Below, piece after piece: positions 15,931 to 22,822 of a stretch of DNA of 27,981 nucleotides. The DNA is taken from positions 1 through 27,981 of the IMG/VR virus record IMGVR_UViG_3300010430_000383; one strand, 5' to 3'. Under the pieces are notes generated by a model, which searched no databases, was not told the DNA's origin, and worked only from the letters and a program-made list of their open reading frames with translations. The translations under genes and the position numbers were made by a program. Position 1 is the stretch's first letter; every line of letters begins with the position of its first letter. This DNA comes from a virus.

Positions 15931-16299
15931 TTATGTTGCTAACTCTGTATCAACCTCACGAATCCCGTAGCGGCTCAATTCAACGATTCCTAAATTAGTC
16001 GATCCGTCCTTCCACCACACGTCGAAGTGGTCATGGAACGCATAGCACGTCCCTTCCTTTTCGCCGTCTGTTACAGTGAATTTACGGCACGAGGACTGTT
16101 TAAGCCTCTTTAGTGCATCGCGGAACTTGCCACCACTCGCGGAACCCTTTATCCCAACGCATTCACACGCCATCCACCAAAGGTTGGTCATTTCAACCGC
16201 TTCGCTTTCGCGGAACCTTCGCTCTTCGTCGAGCCGCTCTAATTCATCAAGGTTTCTCAGCCAACGCCAAAGCCAGTATTTATTTTCGTCGTGGTTCAT
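15931..16299 (-). CDS. Unknown small acidic/aromatic protein
   Basis: A 122-residue protein with a Trp-rich, charged N-terminal helix (NKYWLWRWLRNLDELERLDE, ERRFRESEAVEMTNLWWM). A basic stretch (GKFRDALKRLKQSSCRKF) follows, then a beta part (GTCYAFHDHFDVWWKDGSTN). No domain is recognised. The start region has two ATGs (16307 and 16299) after AGGAAACC; the first opens only a three-codon ORF that overlaps the real start, perhaps a coupling device. Confidence 0.68.
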   Translation of the reverse strand: MNHDENKYWLWRWLRNLDELERLDEERRFRESEAVEMTNLWWMACECVGIKGSASGGKFRDALKRLKQSSCRKFTVTDGEKEGTCYAFHDHFDVWWKDGSTNLGIVELSRYGIREVDTELAT

Positions 16300-16362
16300 G
16301 GTTTCATGGTTTCCTATTTGGTGGCTGTTTCCCGTTTGAGAAATTGTTGTGTTTCAGGCAAC

Positions 16363-16377
16363 TAGCCCAGTTGGCTA
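16363..16377. repeat. D-arm-like boundary element, copy E (diverged)
   Basis: On the + strand it reads TAGCCCAGTTGGCTA, then diverges (CTCGCC). The change T to C at position 5 makes the stem TAGCC/GGCTA perfect where other copies have a G-U pair. It supplies the TAG stop of the minus gene ending at 16375. Only two minus frames are closed in this copy. Confidence 0.7.
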
Positions 16378-16575
16378 CTCGCCGATTCCCAAATCCGCTT
16401 GGCCTTCCGCGCGCTGCCGCTGTGCTTTAGTTAACCGCACGGACGTGTCATTGTATCCGATGAACTTGCCGCACAGCGAGCACGTAATGCGTTCGAAGTG
16501 CGTGCGGTAGTAGTCCTTAATTCGCGCCCGTCGCCAGTGCTGCGGGTTGTTGTGTGGCGTTGCCGGGCAAGTCAT
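16375..16575 (-). CDS. Small Cys/His protein, possible zinc ribbon
   Basis: A 66-residue basic protein: TCPATPHNNPQHWRRARIKD, then ITCSLCGKFIGYNDTS and VRLTKAQRQRAEGQ. There is one clear CxxC, with a Cys/His-rich N-terminus that could complete a zinc site. It starts in an ATGA overlap with the upstream gene and ends in repeat element copy E. The function is unknown. Confidence 0.66.
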   Translation of the reverse strand: MTCPATPHNNPQHWRRARIKDYYRTHFERITCSLCGKFIGYNDTSVRLTKAQRQRAEGQADLGIGE

Positions 16576-17360
16576 TTTGTGCGCTTCTTTGTGATTACTG
16601 CTTTAGCGGCTGCGGCTTTCATTCTCGCGGTTTTCGTGGCCCTGCTTGGCTTCAACCGCATTGCAGGGGAATCCAGTTTTATCATCCTGTTTAAACTTAA
16701 GGAAACAGAATCGTAATACAGTCCCTTGGAGTCCTTACTTTGATAACTATTGTAAGAGGGACGTATTGCACTACAGAATATTTTGTGTGCTGGCGAGCTC
16801 AATAACCATTGCAGTTCCTGGTGTGACATTTCTATAGCGCCATGAGCCTTGCCGGACACAATACTTGCTAAGTGGGAAAGCAATACCATAGCTGCGTGTT
16901 TCCCCCTGTGTTTTCCTATTTTTGCGCGCCTTAACCTACCTTTAACTAATTCAAACGTGAAATTTCCCTCTATGCCTTTAATTGGGTTATCCCTGCCGCG
17001 AAGACCGTTCCACACAAAGTGCTTAACACAAGACCCAACAGATGCGACCAGCGGGTCGACTAGCGAGCGCTGGGTTATGCCACCCAGTGAATCGCAAATA
17101 ACTGCATCTGGCTGTAATTCTACTATCATTCTATGTAGCTGGTCGCAAGTCGCGACCCCACCTCGTGAACGTACGCCGTCTACGTTCCCTTGGACGCAGT
17201 CTACCCCAATCCCAATTAAACCGCGACGTTCTGCTTCTTCGTGGTCCAGCCCTGCTTCACCGGCGAGATACATTACACGCCAGCCGGGCGACGCTGCCTC
17301 GGCTATGCGGTTCCACGCCCATTTTCGCCAGTGGGCTTTTGTTGGATTGTCGTATTTCAC
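16572..17360 (-). CDS. Rossmann/methyltransferase-like protein, unknown
   Basis: A 262-residue protein starting at GTG 17360, with GGAGG six bases upstream. Residues ~25-95 have the order of a class I methyltransferase core: VMYLAGEAGLDHEEAERRGL (glycine loop), GIGVDCVQGN (acidic end of strand 2), then GGVATCDQL and QPDAVICDSLGG (strand 4). A textbook GxGxG and a catalytic DPPY/NPPY or PC motif are missing, so an active enzyme is not proven. The C-terminus is a Lys/Arg-rich tail (ATKTARMKAAAAKAVITKKR), probably for nucleic acid. It overlaps the gene before by GTGA and the gene after by ATGA. Confidence 0.62.
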   Translation of the reverse strand: MKYDNPTKAHWRKWAWNRIAEAASPGWRVMYLAGEAGLDHEEAERRGLIGIGVDCVQGNVDGVRSRGGVATCDQLHRMIVELQPDAVICDSLGGITQRSLVDPLVASVGSCVKHFVWNGLRGRDNPIKGIEGNFTFELVKGRLRRAKIGKHRGKHAAMVLLSHLASIVSGKAHGAIEMSHQELQWLLSSPAHKIFCSAIRPSYNSYQSKDSKGLYYDSVSLSLNRMIKLDSPAMRLKPSRATKTARMKAAAAKAVITKKRTK

Positions 17361-17710
17361 TCTGGCCTCCTTGTATTAATGACTTCGATACCCAACAGCT
17401 TAGCATCCCGTGCCCAGTCGTCAAACCATCCCAACGGCTGACGCAACAGCCTGCCCGCCATCGCGTCACGCAACATGGCCTCGCTGTTCTCAATGTGCTT
17501 CGCCTTGGCGTCCCGCTGCCACTGGTGCATCGGCTCGCTGTACTGCGGTCGATAGTATCGCTCGATACTGCGGACCACTTGCAGCCGCTGACGCATCGGC
17601 AGCCGGGTTAAGTCTAGCCGCGATTCGTAGACGCCGATATTCGTGTGCGTAATGCGTACCGGCACAGCGTGTAGCTGTGGGCCGGTGATTAAGAGCGCGA
17701 GGACAAGCAT
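17357..17710 (-). CDS. Small predicted secreted protein, unknown
   Basis: A 117-residue protein with AGGAG before ATG 17710. The first 15 residues, MLVLALLITGPQLHA, form a short hydrophobic run ending in A-x-A-like residues, so a signal peptide is plausible; the run is short and lacks a basic start. The rest is charged and helical (LPMRQRLQVVRSIERYYRPQ). It sits within early genes, overlapping the nuclease candidate by 22 bases. A periplasmic or membrane role in infected cells, such as exclusion, is possible but not shown. Confidence 0.6.
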   Translation of the reverse strand: MLVLALLITGPQLHAVPVRITHTNIGVYESRLDLTRLPMRQRLQVVRSIERYYRPQYSEPMHQWQRDAKAKHIENSEAMLRDAMAGRLLRQPLGWFDDWARDAKLLGIEVINTRRPE

Positions 17711-18186
17711 GTGCCAGGCTCCTGTTTTGACATAAACGGAAGTTCAAACAGTGCATTGCTGGCAATCATGCAATCAATGCTTGGCGTATAGCCCCACGTG
17801 TCGTTTTTCTGAGGAGAGTTAACCCGCTTCAGCTCGCCGCCGCATTGGCAAAGTTTAAGGTGCTGCCCTATTCTTTCAAATGGCGCAACAAACATCCGAA
17901 ACACTTTCTCTTCTGGGTTTATAAATAAATAGAAAAGATAGTCGCACTCAGTCAGTTTTCGAAACCAACCCTCTTCGTCCCACTTCCGGTTGCTCCATTC
18001 CTCAATAAACAGATTTCCTGTGTAGGTCTTTTCCGTCTTTACCTCGACATTAAGCCAGCCCCACGTTATGTCGCCGCGCTTCTCTTGCCCGTCCCTGCCT
18101 TCAATTGGTTCACTACCCAGCAGCGACCGCCTAACAACCCTTTCTCCAAGCTTCCCTAGCTCGCAGTTTTTTTTGTAATAGTGCAT
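17689..18186 (-). CDS. PD-(D/E)XK nuclease candidate
   Basis: A 165-residue protein from ATG 18186; a GTG 12 bases upstream lies inside the AAGGAG and is less likely. The helix NCELGKLGERVVRRSLLGSE, then D39 in KRGDITWGW, then E48-V-K50 in LNVEVKTEK give the 'E...D-x8-E-x-K' layout of the PD-(D/E)XK nuclease fold, as in Holliday-junction resolvases and restriction enzymes. The C-terminal half has CQCGGELKRV, a possible zinc loop. The substrate is unknown. Its start overlaps the HTH gene by 31 bases. Confidence 0.66.
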   Translation of the reverse strand: MHYYKKNCELGKLGERVVRRSLLGSEPIEGRDGQEKRGDITWGWLNVEVKTEKTYTGNLFIEEWSNRKWDEEGWFRKLTECDYLFYLFINPEEKVFRMFVAPFERIGQHLKLCQCGGELKRVNSPQKNDTWGYTPSIDCMIASNALFELPFMSKQEPGTCLSSRS

Positions 18187-18848
18187 GACTTGCCCCACTC
18201 CTTAATAATCCAGTTAACGAAACGTCGCGACAGCCCTGTTCGTTCGCATATCACAATTTCGGAAACACCGCTTGCGTGTGCCTGCTTGATTAGCCGCCTG
18301 CCTTCCGCACCGTCGACAGTAAGGCAGCCAATGTGACGCACCCAGTTTGCGACCCTGCCTTTAGCTATGTCGTATCCGGCCTGATGCGTTAGCAGTGTGG
18401 CTATTGCGTCAGCCGGCAAACCGTCTTTGCGCATTGCTATTGCCCTCCTAATTAAAACCTGGTCGCTGCTGCTTATCCCCCTCATCGACTGCTCTGGGCC
18501 GTTGCCGTCTATCTTGCGGACGTAATCACCCTTGACTAGCGCCAGCCAATTGACCTCGTAGCGCGGTCGCAAGCCTTCCGGCACTGGTCGGACGCAGTCC
18601 GTTGTGTCGTTTCTTTCTCGCCGGCCTGGCCCGCTGTCTGTCCAAGTGCTTATCGTCACTCTCACATTACTGAATCCCTTGCTTGCCGTTCGCGGCACGC
18701 CACCCCAGTCGAGCAGCACAACCTGGCGGTCGATATCATACCCGCAGGCGGTCCACAGCCCCCGCTGGACGGCGTAAAGGCACGATTCGACATCGTACCG
18801 GCTTTCAGTCATCCGCCCGTCTGGCGTTATTAGTGCGTCGTCAATCAT
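18156..18848 (-). CDS. Protein with two helix-turn-helix-like segments
   Basis: A 230-residue protein; ATG 18848 gives an ATGA overlap and has AAGGA before it. The first ~120 residues are unrecognised (SRYDVESCLYAVQRGLWTAC, VVLLDWGGVP). Two tandem C-terminal segments look like HTHs: RRAIAMRKDGLPADAIATLL with GRVANWVRHIG, and IKQAHASGVSEIVICERTGL with RRFVNWIIKEWG. The second has the 'I-x-x-x-TGLSxRxVxxII' form of resolvase or sigma-type HTHs. A DNA-binding regulator, perhaps of late genes, is inferred. Confidence 0.65.
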   Translation of the reverse strand: MIDDALITPDGRMTESRYDVESCLYAVQRGLWTACGYDIDRQVVLLDWGGVPRTASKGFSNVRVTISTWTDSGPGRRERNDTTDCVRPVPEGLRPRYEVNWLALVKGDYVRKIDGNGPEQSMRGISSSDQVLIRRAIAMRKDGLPADAIATLLTHQAGYDIAKGRVANWVRHIGCLTVDGAEGRRLIKQAHASGVSEIVICERTGLSRRFVNWIIKEWGKSCTITKKTAS

Positions 18849-19270
18849 CGCCCCGCATCCTTCCAGATATCGGCTAGTGTTTGGCTGCGTTCGTATTCTT
18901 CGCGTTCGTTTTGGGCTTTCTTGGCGGCCGCCTTGGCGGCCCACTTGTCCGCGTACGTGTTGCTGTTAACGGGCCGGTTAGGTCGCTTCCGCTTATCTTC
19001 GCGCTCCCACCTGTTGACCGCCATTTTCCAGTCGGCCATTTTATTGCGTCCGACCATCCAGCCCTTGCACGCATAGAATTCGTAGAAGTCCAGCGGGTCC
19101 AGCCCGTAGCCCTTTTCCTGGCAATAGTCGCGGATTTCGGCGACCGTCGGCGGCGTAAAGCGGTCACGTTTACAGCGTAGAAATAGCGCCTTACATTTCT
19201 TCTCGGCATCTGCCCGCCCCTCTTTCGTGTCGGCAAGGTATGCCGCGCGGAATTCTTCAAAGTAATCCAT
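18845..19270 (-). CDS. Phage replisome-organizer fragment (DnaT-like C-terminal domain)
   Basis: A 141-residue protein starting at ATG 19270 with AAGGGG before it. The block FTPPTVAEIRDYCQEKGYGL, LDPLDFYEFYACKGWMVGRN and MADWKMAVNRWERED is the conserved domain found at the C-terminus of many phage replication initiators, of the type '(F)-PP-T-x-E-(E/I)-x-x-Y...D-(P)-x-x-F-x-x-x-(Y)-x-x-(K)-GW...M-x-DWKxAVxxW'. Here the domain stands almost alone: the usual N-terminal winged helix is missing, though the small gene just upstream may supply it. A Lys/Ala-rich tail follows. The role is likely helicase loading or origin complex assembly. Confidence 0.8.
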   Translation of the reverse strand: MDYFEEFRAAYLADTKEGRADAEKKCKALFLRCKRDRFTPPTVAEIRDYCQEKGYGLDPLDFYEFYACKGWMVGRNKMADWKMAVNRWEREDKRKRPNRPVNSNTYADKWAAKAAAKKAQNEREEYERSQTLADIWKDAGR

Positions 19271-19272
19271 GC

Positions 19273-19539
19273 TCAGCCCCTTATGATTCTGTAAGAACTC
19301 TTGCCGGTACTGCCAGTGTAGACCAGCGGCACTGATTCCAGCACTTTGGCGGCAATCCCGCGCTTGATACTTGCCCGCACCTGATAAATACCCCAGCCGC
19401 TGCGTTCGCTGATTTCCTCCATGAACAAGCCCGGCGCAACGCCGAATGTTACTTCCTGGCTCGCCTGTAGTTGCTCGAGTGCGATGTAAACGTCGTGGTC
19501 GCACGCTTCATCGGCTGTCATTTCTTTGTAGTACTTCAT
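19273..19539 (-). CDS. Small winged-helix-like protein
   Basis: An 88-residue protein. ATG 19539 shares its A with the stop of the gene before (TGATG) and has AAGGGG upstream; longer in-frame starts overlap that gene fully. The core (LFMEEISERSGWGIYQVRAS, IKRGIAAKVLESVPLVYTGS, SSYRIIRG) fits a winged helix: recognition helix then beta wing. It stands 2 bases before the replisome-organizer gene, so together they may correspond to a split initiator protein. Confidence 0.66.
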   Translation of the reverse strand: MKYYKEMTADEACDHDVYIALEQLQASQEVTFGVAPGLFMEEISERSGWGIYQVRASIKRGIAAKVLESVPLVYTGSTGKSSYRIIRG

Positions 19540-19874
19540 CACGCACCCCTTACTTTCTGCCATAGGCTGGCTATCAATTGCCCCCTCAGTCCTGCCGTTT
19601 TCGCCAGCTCGCACAACCGCTTGTAGCTTCGCCAGCCAGCCTTGCGGACTTCTGATGACTCGGTGTACGCATAGTGCCAATCGTGGCTGGCCGCTGCGTG
19701 TATTACCTCCTTCTCTTTCAGTTCTGCACCCCAGCACACGCCGGCTTCCGACCAATACTTCGACAGCTCAGGTTCTAGTTGCTGCCTGGTCTGGTAGCAG
19801 CGCGAGCAGGTTTCGGTGCCTTGCGTAAACGTGTGGCCGTACGCTTCGGCTGGTATGGTTGTCGTGTCATTCAT
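19539..19874 (-). CDS. Unknown early protein with CxxC
   Basis: A 111-residue protein. One CxxC near residue 23 (ETCSRCYQTRQQLEPELSKY) is followed by helices rich in Trp (KYWSEAGVCWGAE, ASHDWHYAYTESSE). It is probably cytoplasmic and no family is recognised. It overlaps the NinG-like gene by 8 bases and the next gene by one base, so it belongs to the replication/recombination block of the operon. Confidence 0.64.
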   Translation of the reverse strand: MNDTTTIPAEAYGHTFTQGTETCSRCYQTRQQLEPELSKYWSEAGVCWGAELKEKEVIHAAASHDWHYAYTESSEVRKAGWRSYKRLCELAKTAGLRGQLIASLWQKVRGA

Positions 19875-20358
19875 AGCGTTCTAGTTTCCTTCGTAGCTGG
19901 TGAAATTCTAACCTGTACTTGTCCGATAGTTCCTTGACTTGGTCGCGGTTCAACGTCCGCCGCGTTTCCGATTGCAGCTGCTTCATCCTGTCCATTCCCA
20001 GATGGTGAAATATGAAAGTGTCAAACGCCTGCTTATTTCCGTAACCGCTTCCGCTGCTGTCCGGCATATTGCAGACCGAGCATTGCGGGTAGACGTTCTC
20101 CTCGCACAGCATCAGCCATTCCCGTCCCTTGCTTTTGGGTATCCAGTGGCCACCCTGGATAATAATGTGCTTCTTGCTTTGGTGCTTCCAGCGGCTTTTC
20201 CACGGCAGTAAACGCCCGCACGTCACGCAGCAACACATCCCCATATCCGTCTCAATGGCCTGGTAGCGTCCATCAATCATTGCCGCTTGCGTGTGGGCTA
20301 CGCCAGCCCTCGCACGTACTAGTCGCTGGAGCCATCCTGCTGCTGTCTCTGGTTTCAT
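19867..20358 (-). CDS. NinG-like recombination/HNH-related protein
   Basis: A 163-residue protein, ATG 20358, with AAGGA upstream. CCVTCG (C44-x2-C47), IIIQGGHWIPKSKGRE (H71), LCEENVYPQCSVCNMPDSSG (C93-x2-C96) and a C-terminal helical part with HHLGMDRMKQLQSE match the lambda NinG pattern, a zinc-bearing HNH-like fold linked to Rap/RecA-type recombination. It differs from lambda NinG by an early C-rich stretch (MCCCVTCG). It lies after a structured 141-base intergenic region, which may control it. Confidence 0.78.
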   Translation of the reverse strand: MKPETAAGWLQRLVRARAGVAHTQAAMIDGRYQAIETDMGMCCCVTCGRLLPWKSRWKHQSKKHIIIQGGHWIPKSKGREWLMLCEENVYPQCSVCNMPDSSGSGYGNKQAFDTFIFHHLGMDRMKQLQSETRRTLNRDQVKELSDKYRLEFHQLRRKLERYE

Positions 20359-20499
20359 TGTTGCACATCCTTAAAAGCCTGGCGGCGGGTGACTAGTCCA
20401 ACCGCCAGACCCCCTCACCTAGCCCGCAACGAGCGGGCCACTGTTAGAGATAGGCTGCCGCGCCAGTCAAAAAAACGCGGCAGCCCCAGGGCACCACCC
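20359..20499 (-). promoter_or_regulatory. Structured intergenic region with three hairpins
   Basis: No ORF fits here. On the - strand three stem-loops follow one another. GCTGCCGCG 20454-20462 pairs with CGCGGCAGC 20476-20484 in a 9-bp stem whose loop holds seven T (minus sense). GCCCGC 20422-20427 pairs with GCGGGC 20433-20438. CTGGCGG 20379-20385 pairs with CCGCCAG 20402-20408. The last holds the loop motif GACTAGTCACC also found at 24383-24424. None is followed by a T-run on the minus strand, so they are not plain terminators. The last hairpin ends just before the ribosome site of the NinG-like gene. Confidence 0.66.
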
Positions 20500-21120
20500 C
20501 TAGAACGGAATATCGTTCGACTTCAGCAACGCGTCGACCTTATCTTGCGGGTCCGATGCGGTTCTGGCTTTCGCTTCGTCCGACGCCAGAATGCGCTCCT
20601 TCAGGTGGTCCGCAAACGTGTCAAAGGTTTCTTGGTCCCAATCGCTGATGGACCACATGACCGTGCTGCTAATCTGCGGAGGGCACGTTACGCCGTCCAT
20701 CAGTTTCGCAATGCTGCCAATCTGAACGCCAGACTTGCCGGTTGTCGCGTTCACCCATTCCTCTACTGTAATCTGGCACGGCTGCCCAACGACAGCCGAA
20801 ACGTCAACGCCGTGTGCCAGCTCTGACGCCGTGTAGTCTTTGCCCCGCCAAGACTTGAGAATCTTTCGAAGCGTCGCACGCTCGCCAAGCGACCACGTTA
20901 CCCGCTTCCACATCAACGCCGGGCCGGATTCCTCGCTGACGATGTTCGGGAACTCAAAGCCGAGCACGATTTCATTCTTGGCGTATGAATCGTCCCATCG
21001 CTTATCTTCCCACGTCCCAAGCTCAATCATCTGTACGCATCGTGCAACGTGCGTGCCCGGCTCTGGCTTAACGTATTTGCTTTCGCCTTGGCTGGCTTCC
21101 TGTTTAATTACAAACCCCAT
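20500..21120 (-). CDS. SSB-like single-strand DNA binding protein candidate
   Basis: A 206-residue protein; ATG 21120 is taken because the longer frame overlaps the exonuclease gene. It is beta-rich (KYVKPEPGTHVARCVQMIEL, NEIVLGFEFP, VVGQPCQITVEEWVNATTGK), compatible with an OB fold. It ends in SNDIPF, very close to the DDDIPF tip by which SSB proteins call partner enzymes. A central helix (GERATLRKILKSWRGKDY) is basic. It stands right after the 5'-3' exonuclease in the operon (13-base overlap), the usual pairing in phage recombination modules. No direct family name is claimed. Confidence 0.7.
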   Translation of the reverse strand: MGFVIKQEASQGESKYVKPEPGTHVARCVQMIELGTWEDKRWDDSYAKNEIVLGFEFPNIVSEESGPALMWKRVTWSLGERATLRKILKSWRGKDYTASELAHGVDVSAVVGQPCQITVEEWVNATTGKSGVQIGSIAKLMDGVTCPPQISSTVMWSISDWDQETFDTFADHLKERILASDEAKARTASDPQDKVDALLKSNDIPF

Positions 21121-21890
21121 TTCATCGTCTCCAAATCGGTTCTTAAAGTCAGTAAAAATCTCAAATCTTCCAGCTGTGACAGAAAGTCTGGCCACAGCTT
21201 TTGTTGCTTCGGTCGCAGTAGTTCGACCGGCATAGTTTCCAGCGGTCCATCGTGCTGACGCATCACCGCGGCGGATAGTTTCGGGCCGTAGCCGGGCAAC
21301 CCCTTAATGTTGTCGGCGCTGTCGCCAATCAAACACTGGTAATCGACCCAGCGTTCAGGGCCAAAGCCAAAGTCAGCCCGCATATCGTCCTCTGTGTACG
21401 TCTGCGGCTTACCTGTATCGCTAACACGTTTGCATATCCCCACCACCCCTTTCTGTAAGCACTGGTTAAAGTCCTTGTCAACGCTGTGTATCTGACACCG
21501 CACGCCACGTTCCGCCGCTTGCCTGGCGACGGACGCTATAACGTCGTCAGCTTCCCAGTCGCGAGGCGCGGACAATGACTCCCAACCCTCGAAGCTGCCA
21601 AAAATCTGACACGCCTTGTAAGCCCGCAGTAGTTCCTCTGGCGGCTTGTCGCGCTGAGCCTTGTAAGTTGTCACCCGTTCTTTGCGTATGTTGCCGGGCG
21701 TGTCCCAGACAAGCACAAAGCGTGCATCACACCGCAGGGCCATTGAAACCTGCCGACCGTATCGCCTTACGTTGCCAAGCCGCACGGCAAATTCGTCTAT
21801 CGCTGGCTGTTCGTCGTATGGTTCGTCCCGCTTGTTTGCGCTCCAAAACGAGCGGAACACAAGCCCGGCGGCTTCGATTAGGATTACCAT
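21108..21890 (-). CDS. 5'-3' exonuclease, FEN/PolI-N family
   Basis: A 260-residue protein; ATG 21890 has AGGA upstream and overlaps the small gene before by 7 bases. It shows family blocks: VLVWDTPGNIRKERVTTYKA (D63, arch region), DWEADDVIASVARQA (E113, D115, D116), IHSVDKDFNQCL (D138, D140) and LIGDSADNIKGLPGYGPKLS (D190, D193, helix-3-turn-helix). These enzymes cut 5' flaps and resect DNA from 5' ends, for replication and recombination. The first metal ligand, normally Asp in 'LLVDG', is Glu here (VILIEAAGLVF, E6), and the Gly is Ala. Such a change could weaken or alter activity. Confidence 0.86.
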   Translation of the reverse strand: MVILIEAAGLVFRSFWSANKRDEPYDEQPAIDEFAVRLGNVRRYGRQVSMALRCDARFVLVWDTPGNIRKERVTTYKAQRDKPPEELLRAYKACQIFGSFEGWESLSAPRDWEADDVIASVARQAAERGVRCQIHSVDKDFNQCLQKGVVGICKRVSDTGKPQTYTEDDMRADFGFGPERWVDYQCLIGDSADNIKGLPGYGPKLSAAVMRQHDGPLETMPVELLRPKQQKLWPDFLSQLEDLRFLLTLRTDLETMKWGL

Positions 21891-22006
21891 TCTTGTCTGT
21901 CCTGCTCGCGGTCCATTACCCACACCAGCCACTGGCAGTACGCACTGCCGGCAATCAGCGAAAGCAGAATCAGTTCTATCGCGTGGTGCTCGATTATATC
22001 AAACAT
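21884..22006 (-). CDS. 40-residue single-pass membrane protein
   Basis: A very short gene with a clear ribosome site (GGGAG seven bases before ATG 22006) and overlaps on both sides: 8 bases with the gene before and 7 with the exonuclease. The protein starts MFDIIEHHAIELILLSLIAG, continues as a hydrophobic helix (SAYCQWLVWVM) and ends in a charged tail (DREQDRQEW). One membrane helix of about 20 residues is expected. The function is unknown. The tight packing argues that it is real. Confidence 0.7.
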   Translation of the reverse strand: MFDIIEHHAIELILLSLIAGSAYCQWLVWVMDREQDRQEW

Positions 22007-22241
22007 CGTCAGGCTCCCTGTTTAGGTTGCTTTCCGCCTGCGCTATCTGCATTGCCCGCAGCAAGTCGCACAGCAGCGGCGGTGCTGGAAGGCCAAGCCG
22101 AAAGAATTTGTTTAGCTCCTTGCCTAACGCCTTCAAGCTGCCGTCCATGTCTGCTTGATTTCGAAAGGCAATCACGACGCGTGCCAATTCCTTATCGTCC
22201 TTGGCGTCGTCGACCATCACCCAGGTGCGTTTCTCATCCAT
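21999..22241 (-). CDS. Small unknown early protein
   Basis: An 80-residue protein starting at ATG 22241 with GGAG 8 bases upstream; the longer frame upstream runs through the kinase gene. The N-terminal part is charged (DEKRTWVMVDDAKDDKELAR) and the rest looks helical (GSLKALGKELNKFFRLGLPA, DLLRAMQIAQAESN). No family is recognised. It overlaps the kinase by 8 bases and the membrane peptide by 8, so the three are probably co-translated. Confidence 0.68.
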   Translation of the reverse strand: MDEKRTWVMVDDAKDDKELARVVIAFRNQADMDGSLKALGKELNKFFRLGLPAPPLLCDLLRAMQIAQAESNLNREPDDV

Positions 22242-22806
22242 CGTTTTTCTCCGTTCTTGCAATCCACGCCCGCACAATGCTAGCTATACGTCGCTCGTCG
22301 TCCGCAACGCCACGGTTGCAGAAGTCCAGCGACTCGCAAAAGTCCGGCTCGAAGTATCCACGGCTGTCGCCTTCGAACGAGCGGCCCTCGCGGTGTATCC
22401 GTATCAGCAGATTGTGGCCTTCGACGGCTTCGCATACTGCCCTGGCTTCTGGCTCAAAGCCGCTGTCGGTGAACACAACACGCGGCATAAACGTCTGCCG
22501 GCAGCGCTCCGCCGCCAAATACCCAAATATCATCTGGCCAAACACAGGCTTAGCCCATTGCTCGGAAAATGATATCCACACCTCGCGGGGCGTGAGTCCG
22601 CCGAATATGTCCGCCGGGTAGTCCTTGGACGCGTTCCGGTACTGTTCGATTTCCAGATGATTCAAACCAAACATACCAGCTACGCCCCCAGTTATCGGTG
22701 CTGCGAACTTGTCGCGGCGAAACGCGAGCTGCGTGTTCAATACGTCGCCTAAGTGGTCCTTGCCGCAACCTGGCGGCCCGTTCAGAAAAACTATGTGCTT
22801 TTTCAT
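22234..22806 (-). CDS. Deoxynucleoside monophosphate kinase
   Basis: A 190-residue P-loop kinase. ATG 22806 has AAAGGG upstream. The P-loop is GPPGCGKD at residues 10-17, the 'GxxGxGKD' form seen in phage dNMP kinases such as T4 gp1. A lid-like part (ITGGVAGMFGLNHLEIEQYR) and GLTPREVWISFSEQWAKPVF, then VVFTDSGFEPEARAV (Walker-B-like strand) fit that family. It raises dNTP precursors for phage DNA synthesis, possibly including modified bases. The open frame continues upstream through the Gly-X repeat as an Ala-Thr repeat, but that part has no start site. Confidence 0.84.
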   Translation of the reverse strand: MKKHIVFLNGPPGCGKDHLGDVLNTQLAFRRDKFAAPITGGVAGMFGLNHLEIEQYRNASKDYPADIFGGLTPREVWISFSEQWAKPVFGQMIFGYLAAERCRQTFMPRVVFTDSGFEPEARAVCEAVEGHNLLIRIHREGRSFEGDSRGYFEPDFCESLDFCNRGVADDERRIASIVRAWIARTEKNDG

Positions 22807-22822
22807 TTCGTGCCCTTTATTG

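Noticed and set aside
14554-16377. tRNA genes suggested by the D-arm-like sequences
   Set aside because: No copy has a matching anticodon stem, T-arm (GGTTC-A-x-TCC at proper distance) or acceptor pairing. Only the D-arm part is present.
14554-16377. Integron attC sites
   Set aside because: The element has GTTGGCT/AGCCAAC, one base off the attC core (GTTRRRY/RYYYAAC), but no paired second site at attC distance and no integrase in the window.
18849-18944. Longer start for the HTH protein
   Set aside because: The extra part overlaps the replisome-organizer gene in another frame; the ATGA start at 18848 has AAGGA at proper distance.
20454-20484. Rho-independent terminator
   Set aside because: The 9-bp stem is strong, but the T-run lies in the loop on the - strand, not after the stem, and genes continue downstream.
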